Source: Membranipora membranacea
Lineage: Eukaryota; Bryozoa; Gymnolaemata; Cheilostomatida; Membraniporidae
Direction: 5' to 3'
Length of the DNA: 64,000 nt
Assembly (NCBI GenBank): GCA_914767715.1
Contig: OU612071.1
Span: forward strand, 12,507,493 to 12,571,492
Positions 41,501 to 52,200 of the stretch are shown piece after piece (the first letter of the stretch is position 1; each line of letters opens with the position of its first letter). The notes under the pieces were generated by a model that made no database searches, was not told the origin of the DNA, and saw nothing but the letters and a program-made list of their open reading frames with translations. The position numbers were made by a program, and so were the translations under genes.

Positions 41501-44500
41501 TGGACCACCCATGTATCATTAGACCACCAATGTATCATTAGACCACCAATGTATCATTAGACTATCCATGTCTCATTAGACCATCCATGTATCATTAGAC
41601 CATCCATGTATCATTAGACCACCCATGCACTACAGGACCACCCATATATTACTACACATATACTGTAGGTTCAGTGTCACATCACAGCTGAGACAGTATG
41701 ATGCTGCTATTATGGAGGTAGGAGTTACTTATGACTCTAGAGAGAGTATCCCTCCTAAACAGGATCAGTTCTTCCTGGAGGGAGTCTGCTCTGAGAAGTG
41801 CACTGATAGGGTGAGATTTATGCTGTCGTTTATTTTATTTTTTTTATTTAGTTGTCAAATGCATTGGTTTTGCTTAAAGACCACCCAAAGACCAAAGCAT
41901 GTTATAGTCAGGCAGTTACATATGATAGCGTTGTGTCAGATTTGCATGGTAAAAAAAATCAATGCTCTACTTGGCGCGAATCACTCATGGTGGAAAGAGT
42001 GCCTTCCATAAAGGATTGCAACTCTCATTCTCTGCATTATGATGTCACAGTCACTGGGAACTTTAATTTGATCTAGTTTACTTAATTTGATTGACTGTGG
42101 AAGTAAGGTCTAACAATTTAGTTGGTCAAACATCAATCGCTTTTATGACAGTCTAGTAATCTTATCATAAGCTGCCACCATAGACTTACTTCTATGGCAG
42201 CTGCCAAAAGCTTGCAGACAACACCACACCACATATCAGCTTGAATCCACTGTCAAACGCGATTTTGCTAACAAGAGATTAGTTTGGAGTTGTCTGCTCA
42301 ATGAGAAATATCCCCAAGTGCCTGATCCCCTCAGTGTGAGAAGCGCTGATTATCTAAAATCTTTGTCTCAACTCACTTCACAATTAACATATTTCTTATC
42401 GATCTATCTGTCACAGGGTCTCCCAGAGGATGGTATCACAGTGTTTGCCTCTCAGCTGCACACACATTTAACTGGCCGAAGAGTCAGAACGATGCATATA
42501 CGGGACGGTCTACAGCTGCCCGACCTCAACGGTGATAAACACTATGATAGTATGTTCCAAGAAATCAGGCTACTACAAAAACCTGTAAAAGTTTTACCTG
42601 TAAGTATAGTTGAGTGGTAAATGTGATGAAAAAATGTTCTGAATTTGTTGGGAGACAAAGTGAAATACAACTCTTTTCTCTTCAATTTTGCCTCGATATG
42701 AGGAAATCTTCTCTTCAGGTTTCATAAAGGTCTATAATAATATATTATCTCTCTCTAAGGAGTAACTCCTTGCTCTAACATGCCCTGTTCTTGTTAAATC
42801 TAAACCCGTCTATTGAAAGGTATGGCAACTCCGTACTCTTTATAATCACGTTTATAACAACTTCTCAGAAGCTTTTTAAGTGAAATTCACGATATTGTAA
42901 ATGAGTAAGGTAAATATAGCTCCTCCGCCAGATGATCAACCATTAATCTAGATCTAGTTTGATCCAATTTGCCTATTTTCCGGTTGATCCCATTGACTGG
43001 TCACCCCTCGACAAATTTCCGCCAACCTGAACTCAAAATGCAAGCAAATTGGATCATACTTGAGCTACCATTCGCCTTCTTAACTCTTAACACTTAATGA
43101 CCATTGAATTCCATATCTGGAATAGCATCATGAGCTTTCTTATGCCAAACAATGGGTTAGCAAAAAAGGCAGTCCCTAGTAGCATTCTAGGAAATCCCAA
43201 ATCAATGACATTGAAGGCGTTTTATTATTGTTTGCAGTTTTGTAAAAAAAATCAATTTCCCAGGCTTTATTATTTGTGCTTGCAGGGACAGCCAATCAAA
43301 TCCATGGTAGCGGAGTTCCTGTGTTCAGTGTTCTTATTGTATGATGTGATGATACTATTTCCGTTCTATGAGAAGAATTTAATTCAGTGGTAATAACTGT
43401 TATGTATTACAGGGAGATTCTCTCATTAACGAGTGTGAATACTCTACATGGAAGAGAGAGAACATCACTCTAGGTGGAAAGGCTATCACTAATGAGATGT
43501 GTGTTAATTATATGCACTACTACCCAAAATCTAGTATAGAGGTAAGTACCAAATACAAACTCGGACATTGAAACTCGCATGAAAAAATAACTGCAAAAAA
43601 GGCAACTCCGAAAAGGCAACTCCAAAAAAGGCAACTCAGAAGAATCAAACTGTTAAGGGCAGCTGACTGGGCACCCTGTTGGTTAAAAATGATGGTTAAA
43701 AATGCAAGTTATAGCCAATCACCACATTCTGAAGAATGGGTAGCGAAATTGTAGGTGCCTTAAGGGGTAGGCTGCAACGACTGTACCATTTTGCTCTCAG
43801 TTTGTCGGCAGGTCAGAGCACACCTGGGAATCCAACAAGTTACAGTGGTAGTCAGTAGACTGCAGTGGGATTCGAACTCATGACCTTCAACATTTGTATG
43901 CTGAAGGACAGGCGCTCGGCTAACCAGCTGAGCCACCTCCTACACCCTGGCCATAATATGTATTGCTGAACCTGAACCATACCTCTAATCTCTCAGTCCC
44001 TGATCAACAGGGCAAGCTTACAACATTCCCATTTTGAAATTTTCACTATGAATTTTGAGGAAGAACAGACTTGCTAAGATTTCTAGCAAATTGAATTGCG
44101 GGTTACTCGTGAATATGTGTTGTATTGTATCTGCATTGTGTAGTATTGTATTTTTTTATCGTGTTTGCTGTAGTATTTATATTGGTATTGATTGTAGGTG
44201 TGTAAGAGTACAATATCTACTTCAGCCTTACAGAGATTCTTCACTATGATGGCTTATTATATGAGAGCTAAAACCAACGCATATCAATCAGTAAGTCCTA
44301 AAACTAACGCCTATCAATCAGTAAGTCTTAAAACTAATGCATATCAATGAGTAAGTTTTGTACACTGCCCTTAAATTGCGCAATACTGTTTTTTACGGAG
44401 ATCAAAGTTTACTGAGATCCCATTTCTGTTCGACTATCTTTTTACAAGAAGGATCTTTATACTGAGTTTAACATTTTAATTTTTAGGAATTTAGCCGTTA

Positions 44501-46092
44501 TTCCACATGATACTAGAGTTCTGTGACACCTCCAATGACATGGCTTTATAAATATAATAACCAAAATCATACTTTGAGAAATGATGACCTTCAAAATAAT
44601 CATTCACTATGTTGCCATAGTTCAAATGAGTGGTGTACTCCCATTTTGAATGATGAATGCTAATGATTTCCATGATGAAAAAAAATTGAAAAGACATCTG
44701 CCGCGGCCGAGATTTGAACCTAGTGTGCAGGCACTCTATCCATTCATCCACGCCATCTTGTGTGAAGATTGTGAATGAAAACGGTATATGCGCGTCAAGA
44801 AATGCCTATCAATATATGCGAAAGTTGACTTTTATGCTAATCCCATGTATGGATTAGGCTTAAAACTGGGAACTTAGTGAATTATATTATCAATTATTAA
44901 TGGCAAGCTTTTAGCCATAACAGTCTCTGTAATCCGAAGTTATGGTTGACAATCTTTCAAATCTTTCAACAAATTAGTTTGAGGAATGTTTCATCACAGA
45001 CCTGTTTACTACGATATTTTTAGGTGAGTGAGAATTTTGAGAGTATGAACTGGAACTCAGTAAACACGAGGTTACTACAGTGGTTCTATGATACTATGCC
45101 TATAGATATAGAATGTAAACATTCAGATGGTTCATATATACAGGTTAGTCAGGCCGATAACCTGTTTATGACATAACAGAGGTCGATCTGCCCCTGAAGA
45201 GGGACGCAGGCTGCCCTAAATCCTCATACTGAGTGTGCGATCCTTCCTGGAACTAGAATGCATCCTAGAAATGATGCCATAGAGGACCTCTTGAACTTGA
45301 GTTTGCAGCAAGCTGCCAAAAACGGTAAACATCACCCATTGAGCCAATAAAGTCATCTAAATATTATAGTAATAATTTAAGCGTAACGATAGAGTATACT
45401 TGTTTAAATATACAAACTCTGCCCGGTGCGCTTAAGTGGCATCTCAATATCAACCACCTTTAGAACAAAAGGTGGTTAATAAATGAATAACACTACTAGA
45501 ATCCTGTATAATCTATTTGCCTGTATTTGGAGCCGCAACGTTACCAGTGAAGGGGAGCAACTCCAAATCCAGGAAAATGGATAGACCTGGATCTAAACTC
45601 TGCCCTGGGGTGGGGGGGGTCTTATTATTAATTATCACAATGCTCGAGACTATCACTCACTTGGTCTTTCAATTAGACAAAATCGCTCGCAAATTGCGCA
45701 CTCAGAATGTATATAGTTCCATCAATGAGTGAGTGATGTATGAGCGACACCTCACTGACTGAGTGAGCAATCAGATTGCGATTTTTGATGTTTCTTATTG
45801 AAAGACCACCCAGGTTGCAAGTAGTGATTAGTCCAATATAAACCAGAATGCCACAAGATCATTGACAATGGGATATCACTACTATCATAACAGGCAGAGT
45901 CTTAGCACTTCGAGGTTGTCGATCACATTAAAACAGACTAGGTGTTTACCAATGTTTTATTTTATTCTGTAGGGACGCTGGTCACATGTCACCAAGCCCA
46001 GAGTTTGGTTATCTGACAGATATAATCCTATAGAGGAACACGACTGTGACGAGAAAGAAAAGGAACGATTTTACAAAGTTCACCGCAATTAA
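32587..46092 (+). CDS. MOXD1: DBH-like monooxygenase (MOXD1 family), complete (14 exons)
   Basis: Copper type II, ascorbate-dependent monooxygenase of the dopamine beta-hydroxylase/PHM family; the substrate of MOXD1-type proteins is not established. Exons: 32587-32732, 33786-33918, 34614-34775, 36625-36798, 38225-38308, 39437-39534, 40217-40329, 40936-41026, 41669-41810, 42417-42599, 43413-43541, 44198-44290, 45024-45143, 45973-46092; all in phase, 595 residues (human about 613). Seen: a hydrophobic N-terminus (residues 1-20) fits a signal peptide; a DOMON domain follows (about 35-150); TTYWC at 213-217; the first copper site HH (247-248) and HY (317-318); the second copper site HTH (396-398) and EM (470-471). 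All expected copper ligands are present. No C-terminal membrane segment is visible. The 28-codon exon 5 is short but unmistakable. Exon 12 ends in a triplicated donor unit. AATAAA at 46305-46310 is the likely poly(A) signal. Confidence 0.95.
32786..33064. mobile_element. Palindromic MITE family D, long copy
   Basis: Ends TGGTATCATTCTGGA and TCCAGAATGATACCA, followed inward by CTCAGTCTAATTTAGAAAA and its complement. A second inner inverted pair (GTACC, TTTGAG) surrounds the middle. In monooxygenase intron 1, about 55 bp after exon 1. Confidence 0.8.
34800..35165. repeat. Cluster of small fold-back units (CCCACAATGCAATTTTCTGG)
   Basis: At least three hairpins in a row, each pairing CCACAATGCANTTTTCTGGAA with TTGCATTGTGGGA-like sequence. 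A single arm also occurs at 49487-49512 in the next gene. Starts about 25 bp after the exon 3 donor of the monooxygenase gene. Confidence 0.65.
35240..35500 (-). pseudogene. 3' end of a non-LTR retrotransposon open frame (degenerate)
   Basis: Minus-strand translation gives EMTVEGVRPRGRPKQR, a stop, then DLGWLDLDDPEAED, a stop, and VRWRSLVEKQKPA. The arrangement VEG-x-RPRGRPK-x-RW...D-x-VRWR is typical of the C-terminus after the reverse transcriptase domain in LINE-like elements. In-frame stops show it is dead. A hairpin (about 35408-35490) joins a second, inverted copy of part of it. Confidence 0.65.
35625..35760. mobile_element. Fold-back MITE (TTTAAGCGCTTA ends)
   Basis: AGTTTAAGCGCTTAGACT ... 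GGGATAGCTG pairs with CAGCTATCCCG ... AGTTTAAGCGCTTAAACT, with a central CCAACCAAAGGGTTGG. Similar centres occur at 45425-45480 and in the related palindrome at 57005-57130. Confidence 0.7.
35908..36149. mobile_element. Palindromic MITE (TAGGTAAATTCGCGCCC ends)
   Basis: Left TAGGTAAATTCGCGCCCTTG, right CAAGGGCGCGAATTTACCTA, with an inner inverted pair TCATGGGGAAATCCAACTGA/TCAGTTGGATTTCCCCATGA. Total about 242 bp. Confidence 0.8.
36804..37027 (-). mobile_element. MITE family A copy directly behind the exon 4 splice donor
   Basis: Starts with CAGGCTCGTAGTGCTAGGGG five bases after the exon 4/intron boundary (36798) and ends CTACGGCCCTG. GTAAG precedes it (the donor itself) and recurs two bases after its right end (TAGTAAG). 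Confidence 0.75.
37049..37372 (+). mobile_element. MITE family C, full-length copy
   Basis: About 28-bp inverted ends ATCACTGATATATTTGATAT and ATATATATCAGTGAT. Length about 324 bp. Partial relatives at 26405, 28990, 50036 and 61108. Confidence 0.75.
38225..38308 (+). other. MOXD1: Short exon 5 of the monooxygenase (84 nt)
   Basis: Listed separately because it is easily missed. It is bounded by TTCTAG and GTGACT, is phase 0 on both sides, and encodes VLIPSVGTTYWC plus a basic stretch ending in HIIK. It bridges exon 4 and exon 6 exactly where the family has its conserved TTYWC segment. Confidence 0.9.
38318..38889 (-). mobile_element. MITE family B copy broken by nested insertions
   Basis: Left end CACGCTGACATCCAGACTAC begins 10 bp after the exon 5 donor. 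The right part resumes at about 38728 (CCTAACATGTACCC) and ends ATCAGTGTG. The family F element (38360-38615) and another stretch of about 110 bp lie between. Confidence 0.65.
38360..38615. mobile_element. MITE family F nested in the family B copy
   Basis: G-run end GGGGGGGTCATTCAATTAGA and C-run end TAAGTGAAAGACCCCCCCC; interior rich in CACTCACTCA/TGAGTGAG. A second copy is at 45608-45825. Confidence 0.65.
39669..39712. repeat. (TA)n microsatellite
   Basis: About 44 bp of TA repeats broken by one GGCC, 130 bp after exon 6. Confidence 0.9.
40662..40881 (-). mobile_element. MITE family B copy with exact 8-bp target duplication
   Basis: ACACACTGACGTCGAGAATA at the left, GTCATCTGCGCG at the right, flanked by GTCCCTAC at 40654-40661 and 40882-40889. 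Its right end lies about 50 bp before exon 8. Confidence 0.8.
41389..41655. repeat. 20-bp minisatellite (ACCACCCATGTATCATTAG)
   Basis: About 13 units directly upstream of exon 9 (starts 41669); the final units merge into the exon 9 acceptor region (CACTACAGG, ACTGTAG). Same unit as the array at 22445-22575 in the opposite orientation. Confidence 0.85.
43835..43940 (-). repeat. tRNA-like sequence (SINE head)
   Basis: Minus strand GGTGGCTCAGCTGGTTAGCC is a strong A box/D arm and TGAGTTCGAATCCCAC a strong B box. The anticodon region contains a 9-bp stem (CCTTCAGCA/TGTTGAAGG) larger than a normal anticodon stem. Likely SINE head or tRNA pseudogene. Confidence 0.55.
44270..44350 (+). repeat. Triplicated exon-end/splice-donor unit
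   Basis: Three tandem 30-bp units of AAAACYAAYGCNTATCAAT followed by C/G A and GTAAGT. The first supplies the last codons of exon 12 (KTNAYQS) and its donor at 44291. Use of the second donor (44321) would add ten in-frame residues, VSPKTNAYQS. Reaching the third reads TGA just before its GTAAGT. Confidence 0.85.
44695..44757 (-). repeat. tRNA-like sequence (SINE head)
   Basis: Minus strand GATGGCGTGGATGAATGG and AGGTTCAAATCTCGGCC resemble A and B boxes at the right spacing. Confidence 0.45.
45165..45345 (-). mobile_element. U2-headed SINE family, body only (head lost or eroded)
   Basis: Contains TGACATAACAGAGG, CCCCTGAAGAGGGACGCAGG, CCTCATACTGAGTGTG, AGAATGCATCCTAG and GCAGCAAGCTGCCA, all shared with 57715-57965. 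It begins about 20 bp after the exon 13 donor. The U2 segment itself is not recognisable. Confidence 0.65.
45608..45825. mobile_element. MITE family F copy
   Basis: GGGGGGGTCTTATTATTAAT at the left, TTATTGAAAGACCACCC at the right, with CACTCACTTGG and GAGTGAGTGATG inside. Just before it, 45510-45600, lies a diverged copy of the hairpin found at 63425-63512. Confidence 0.6.
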
Positions 46093-46304
46093 TACCCCCT
46101 CCCCTCGTCTCCTCCCCCCTCCCCCCTCGTCCCAACCCTTATCCCACCCCCTCTTACTCCCCATCATCCCCATCATCCCCCTCACCCTCATGCCACTGTA
46201 GGCTGTAAAAGCTCTAACAGCAATGAAGTCATAATGTTAAAATTTGTATCAGGCTGTTACTGTTGTATTATATTATAATTAGATGAAATCCATTCATAAT
46301 ATGA

Positions 46305-46310
46305 AATAAA
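46305..46310 (+). terminator. Polyadenylation signal of the monooxygenase gene
   Basis: AATAAA 213 bp after the stop codon, followed by a T/G-rich stretch (GTCTTTTGTGCTGC). Confidence 0.7.
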
Positions 46311-47689
46311 GTCTTTTGTGCTGCTTAATTTCTTTATCTCTTGTCTTTAAGTCTCGTTTCTTAGCATTTAGATGACAGTCATTCAAGTTTTCGAGCACAA
46401 GGCTTTATTAATTCAATTTAATTAATTTAGTTATAGACATGTTGAGCGTCACTCGCCAAATATGGTTTTGTAGAATTATCTGCTTCTCCTCTTTGGAGTG
46501 TTTTGAGCTATTTTAATCACCTTCGTTTTTTGCAGACGCAAGGCACTCACCATGCCAAAAAGAGTTTTGTATCGATCTATTTGGATAAGCTTTGCCAAAA
46601 ATTACTTTCATTTCATCAATAGTAGCATTTATGCCAATTTTAACAAATCATAAAATTGACAACAAAATAATTATATAATGTATTATAATATATAATGTAT
46701 AATGTATTGTATAATGCTCTATATACTATCAATTTATATATTTTAATTTTATTTGCTTTGAGGATATATACTTGTTACACCTGTTATGCCATAGAAATGT
46801 TTTAACTTATTTAAGTTATTTGTCATCCATTTTATGGAGCGACACACTTCCATATTTATTTTAGTCTGTCTCTATTATCTATCAATAAGCGATGCTAAAC
46901 ATCATGCTACTTTATTCATATTATATATATATTATTATATTATATCTTGTTTGATGTTATACTACTTTATGTGTTGTTATATACCAGTAATTTTGATACA
47001 TCACTGAAGTAGTTGGTATTTTTTTCAATTTTTTTATCAAATTTGTGCCATATTTATCATTAGAGCTACATTAAATGTTATTGTCCTGTTTATTATCCAA
47101 ATACATATTCGGTGTCTACTAGACTTCCTGTGATTTTTGCTCCATTTTGCCACGTTTAAAGGGTCAGTCCTATTAGAAAAGTGGATCAAATCAAATATTG
47201 TGAGTTCATAGGGCAAACAAAAATTTGAAAAAATGCAATTTGTGGAAAATAGCAATTAGTTTTTTTTAAAATTATTTTAGCAAGGATCATAGTAGATCAT
47301 AGTGGTCAGGGGAGGCAATAAATCACTATGATCCACTATGATCCCAATTTCCAGACTTTGCAGCTGCTTTACTGCAATTAGGTTCACAGGCTATTTTATT
47401 TCATATGCCCTAATGACTTTTCAGCCTGAGATCTTTAAAGCCATATCCAAACATGGCCTAGTATGACTGTCACATAAAAGTCTATTGCCTGGATTAATTA
47501 AAAGATTTGGTAGACCCTAGAGAAAGTACCAAGATGCCTTAAATCTCCATATCGAGCTTGTTGTTTAAAAATGAATGGTCGATTAAAATTAAATGGTTAT
47601 ATAACAAGCCAAAGCATGGGCGGCAAATATTTGTTGCGAGGCTGCAATTTCCGCGACATGTTGCTCTCTGTTGTCAGTCAGGGGTCAGG

Positions 47690-47755
47690 GGTCAGCAATC
47701 CGCCAGAAACTGAAACACACACTTGTTAGTCATTGTTGACGTGACACTTTGGTCT
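47690..47755 (-). mobile_element. Possible relic of the U2-headed SINE
   Basis: CGCCAGAAACTGAAACACAC, GTTAGTCATTG and GACACTTTGGTCTTC align with GCCAGAAACTGAAACAGGC, TCAGCCATTAG and GACACTTTGATCTTAGCC in the 57715-57965 copy. Short and diverged. Confidence 0.4.
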
Positions 47756-48230
47756 TCTTTAATGGGTCTGGAGGACATTACTGGCGGGTCCAGCATCTCA
47801 AAATCTATAATTTAGAAAGCTTTGTGGGGGAAATCTCCTGTTTCTTCCAACATGATACTAGATGAATAAATGAGTAACTCGATGGGTAAGATGGGGGTCT
47901 AGCATACAAGAGATGTGCAATGTTAATTTGTTTTAATTCATCAATCGATTCTCTGTTTCAGGGCAATGAAAGGACTTTCTCACAATTTATAGAGATAGTG
48001 GTCACATGACCTCCTTGTTACAAAAAACTGTGTCTGTGTCAGAGTTGTCATAGCTTTTTAGATAGGATAGACGAGCCTGGATTTGAAAATGCGATGGGAT
48101 ATTTGATACTTTGTTTTGGATAGATAACAGTCTAATAAAATACCTTTAGGAAAGTTTGATATTCTGAAAAAAATGTTGCAGTGTCTGGAAGGTCATAAGG
48201 CATAGATATTGCTCTTGTGTTTCATCAGCA

Positions 48231-48650
48231 ACGAGCCTGTAGACCCACACAAGGTTTCGTGACTCTAAACAAGCGAGAATTTGTTAACATAGCCTTAGGA
48301 ACGAGCCTGTAGACCCAAACAAGGTATCGCGACTCTGAACAGGCGAGAGTTTGTTTACGTAGCCTTAGGAACGAGCCTATAGACCCACACAAGGTATCGT
48401 GACTCAAAACAGGCAAGACTAAGTTTACATAGCCTTAGGGGCAAGCATATAGACCCACACAAGGTATCGTGACTCTTAACAAGCGAGAGTTTGTTTACAT
48501 AGCCTTAGGAACAAGCCTATAGACCCACACAAGGTATCGTGACTCTTAACAAGCGAGAGTTTGTTTACATAGCTTTAGGAACGAGCCTATAGACCCACAC
48601 AAGGTATCGTGACTCTAAACATGCGAGTGAGTTTGTTTACATAGCCTTAC
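48231..48650. repeat. Six-copy 70-bp minisatellite
   Basis: Units begin at 48231, 48301, 48371, 48441, 48511 and 48581 with ACGAGCCTNTAGACCC, then ACACAAGGTATCGTGACTC and GTTTACATAGCCTTAGG. Copies are contiguous and 85-95% alike by eye. Intergenic. Confidence 0.9.
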
Positions 48651-48862
48651 CTGACATTTAACGGCTACTTCTGATTAGATTATATGTAACTGATCAAATA
48701 AGGATAAATGTTGGTAGCAAATTTAACATCGAATAAAAAAGCTTGATTTCTAGTCAGGCGACATGCATATCGCTTCTTACTCAAGTGTGTTGTTTTCTGT
48801 ATTTTGACAACACTGATATCTATAAGCAAAACACTTGAAATTAAAATTCTCAGAATTATACA

Positions 48863-49098
48863 CAGGCCTGTAGTTCTAGGGGAGGCAGGGAGGTACTGCC
48901 TCCCCTAAAAAGCTAAATACAATGGCCTAAAAACAATAATTGAATAATCCATGTCAGAATATGATTCACTGCGATTTCCATTGCTTATTATATGCCTTCA
49001 ATTGCTCGGGGAGGAGCTTACGGCACCCCTCCTGGTGATGCATCAGACTCGCCTCAAACTTTTGCCTTCCCTGCCATTTTTTCTAAACTACGACCCTG
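48863..49098 (-). mobile_element. MITE family A copy
   Basis: CAGGCCTGTAGTTCTAGGGG at the left and AAACTACGACCCTG at the right. About 140 bp upstream of the next gene's start codon. Confidence 0.75.
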
Positions 49099-49235
49099 AC
49101 ACTGTATGTTACATTACATGACAACATTTTTGGAAGCAGTGTGCACATGTGGTTCTCGATGAGTTGTCATCCATTAGTACGCTGAACATTTGTCTGAATA
49201 AGAGGCAATCTCAGTGCTGGTGAGCTGTTGATGGG

Positions 49236-52200
49236 ATGATTAACGCTTTGATTGCTCCTCAAGTTTACACAACGCACATACGTAACGTCATCAATCGCCG
49301 TCGGTCTGGACATAAAATCTCTGATCTAGCTGTAAAACAGCGGCCTTCAAGTACTGATACTGCTGAAAGGTGAGTACAAGTATTATAATGTAATATTCAT
49401 GTAGAAGGTCGAGGTAACATCATACTCAAAATCCAAAGAAATTAGGTCAATCTCATGCATTCAAATTGATCTTTTTGTCAGTGGATATTCCAGAAAATTG
49501 CATTGTGGGATACTATTAATACACCAGTATGTAAATCAGCTAATTCAAAACGATTCCGGGGTTTGTAAAGATATAGATTCTTTAAGTGTCAGGCAATCTA
49601 GGGCGATCGCCATTGGTGGCTTTTTGAAAATGGCAATTGAAAGGTTTGATAGTTTGCACTTGCACCTATCGTTTGAATTTCCTAAACATTTGAAATTAGA
49701 ACCACTTGTCAAGTACAATCATGAATATATACTAAAAATTGCCGCAATATAATGTAACACATAAATAAAGATGCTGATATTTACCACATCATATTAAATA
49801 CGTAATATTATAATATGTAATATATATATGAATATACATAAACATATAATTAATAAAATATGAATAATTAAGTATTCAAATTTTCTTAAGTACGCATGAG
49901 ATATGAAGTAGTGAAATTGTGTAATTGTAAGCTTCCCATACATTTCACTATTTCAAGCCTTTTCAAAATGGCGTACTTTTCTTCCTGCGAATACTCTACT
50001 CAAGGAGACTCTTTTCTCTACTGCTGTAAGGTTTTAACACTGATATATATTATATGGATGAGCAAGCGTATGGCTATTCATGTGTGGTTGCTGGACTGCA
50101 TTTCTCATTTTTGATTGGTGCACAAGCTCAGAATCTATTGCAGCTGACCCTTGTAAACTTTTTTCAAGCAGCTTCCTTGAGTTTTTGAAAGTTCATACAG
50201 GGACATCAATCAATGGTAAGAAGGTCATTGACTTATTAGCCCGGAAGTTATGAGTGAAAAACCATGGAGAAAAACATGTGTGTACTACGGTAACATTGTT
50301 TTTTTGCTTTGACCATCAGGTGTGATACGATGGCTTGTGTAGAACCAGTGGTCGAGGATCTCTATATAAATGAGACGGCTGCACATCCAGATATTATGAA
50401 GAAATTTCGCAGACAAAACACCATCCAATCGCTGGTTTGTTAAAAAAGAAAAAAAATTATGCTTGGATAAAATTTCAATTTTATGAATCATATTATTGCA
50501 TTGATATGAATATTTATATATACCTCAGTGTATAATTGTATTGCATTGTATTGTATTGAATTGCAATATACAATGCAATATGCAATATACAATATGCAAT
50601 ATGCAATACACAATTGAATTGCAATATTGTTCTTTGCTCACATCAGCAGTAGCTGTCGGACACTCCCTGATCAGATAATGTTGTTGATGTTCAGAACTTG
50701 TATTTACGCTACCTTATTTGATTTATACGCTCTATCAGAGAACATCATGTTAAATTTTCTTCAATATGAATTTGATATCTATGGCCCCCTTCTGAACCAA
50801 CTCAAGATAAACCACCTGTCATCCACAAACCCAAAATAGGCATCGAGGTTCCAGATCTTGTTGACTTCCAAATTTGATAACCATTAGATGCAAGAGCTTT
50901 CTGAGGGCCTTGGGTACTATTGGTACCTTTACTGTACCTGTACTCTGATTATCCCCCATCGAAGACAAGACAACAACCAACTTTAACCTTGACCTTAACA
51001 CACTTTATTGTGTAGGCGAATCTGAGATTATACTGAAAGTGCATTAGATTTGGCTGAAGAGACTGATGTTCTTTGTCTGATTTAGCAGGAGTTCTGAGTT
51101 ATAAAATATGAAATGAATTGAGAAAAGGTGGGGGGTGCGGGGTCCACCCTCCCTGATGATACTCTGCCCGCTGATATTTATATTCATATTCATATTCATA
51201 TCAATGGTTGTAGGTAAATCTGAGAGAAGCACACGAGAAGATAGCCCATGAGAACAGCTATGAACTGAAGAAGCTTTCTCAGGAGAGAGCCGTGGTCACT
51301 CGGGATCTCAGGAAATTACTTATAGATAAATCTGTAGTTAAACGTACTGATGTCAACCTTGGTATGTACATAAAACATGTAACACAGACTCTGATTAGTT
51401 GAAATATGAAATTGTGAAATTTAATTGGACATGATTGACAGCCAGTACAACTGAAACATGTTGCTTATAGCAGTATACACGAGAAATCATTTTCGGATCA
51501 TCATTTTCCAATCGTGATTTTTTGAAAAAGACATTTTCGGAAAGTTATATCTATTTTGTTTGTGCCTATGGTGCAGATGACTAATTATGGTGAAAACGTA
51601 CTTCTTTAATGCTCTTTGCATTTCAGTTATCTTACAGGGGCGTAGTTTAGGAAAAATGGTAGGGGGAGGCGAAAATCCTTAAGGGTTTGAAGTAACACCA
51701 AGTTGGGTAGTGTAAGCTACCCCTCTGTCCCTTGGCCCCCCCCCCCCTGTTTTAGTGATATAAATAGCAAACGAACGTTCCGAATGAGCTCATTCTGACA
51801 TGGAATATTCAATTGTAGCATTATAAGGCCTCTATATGGAGCATTCTAGGGGAGGCAGCCTGCCTACTGCCTCCCCTAAAACTACGGGCTTGTGTTATTA
51901 TATGCTATTGTATCTTAAACATTTATGGTGAACATTTATACAGTGCCATATTCATTCAAAATGATCAAACTTTCAAGTTCAATCCGAGTGCCTATCAGTT
52001 GAGTTGTTTTCAAAATATTCAGAGTTTCAAAACTTTATCCTTTTTACTTTTTTCTAATTAGCAGACAGGAGGAAATCTTACGAGTTTGAAGATCTGAACT
52101 TTCCTACCTCCAGTGAAGAGAGCAGCACCATGTCAGAGTTCAGTAACTTGACGGCGTTTGTATCATTTGGTAGAGCTAAGGCTCCGATAGTGAGAGGTGA

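Larger units (their letters stand above)
46093..49235. other. Monooxygenase 3' UTR and spacer to the unknown gene
   Basis: Starts with a C-rich tract (46095-46190) inside the 3' UTR, then the AATAAA, AT-rich DNA (46670-46990), a small inverted pair at 47281-47345 (GATCATAGTAGATCATAGTG), a possible relic of the U2-headed SINE at 47640-47760, the 70-bp array and one family A element. No exon recognised. Confidence 0.55.

Noticed and set aside
46009-46191. Gly/Arg-rich minus-strand open frame
   Set aside because: Translation of the C-rich 3' UTR tract of the monooxygenase gene.
48231-48650. CRISPR-like regular repeat array
   Set aside because: The 70-bp units are contiguous with no unique spacers, and the genome is clearly eukaryotic.
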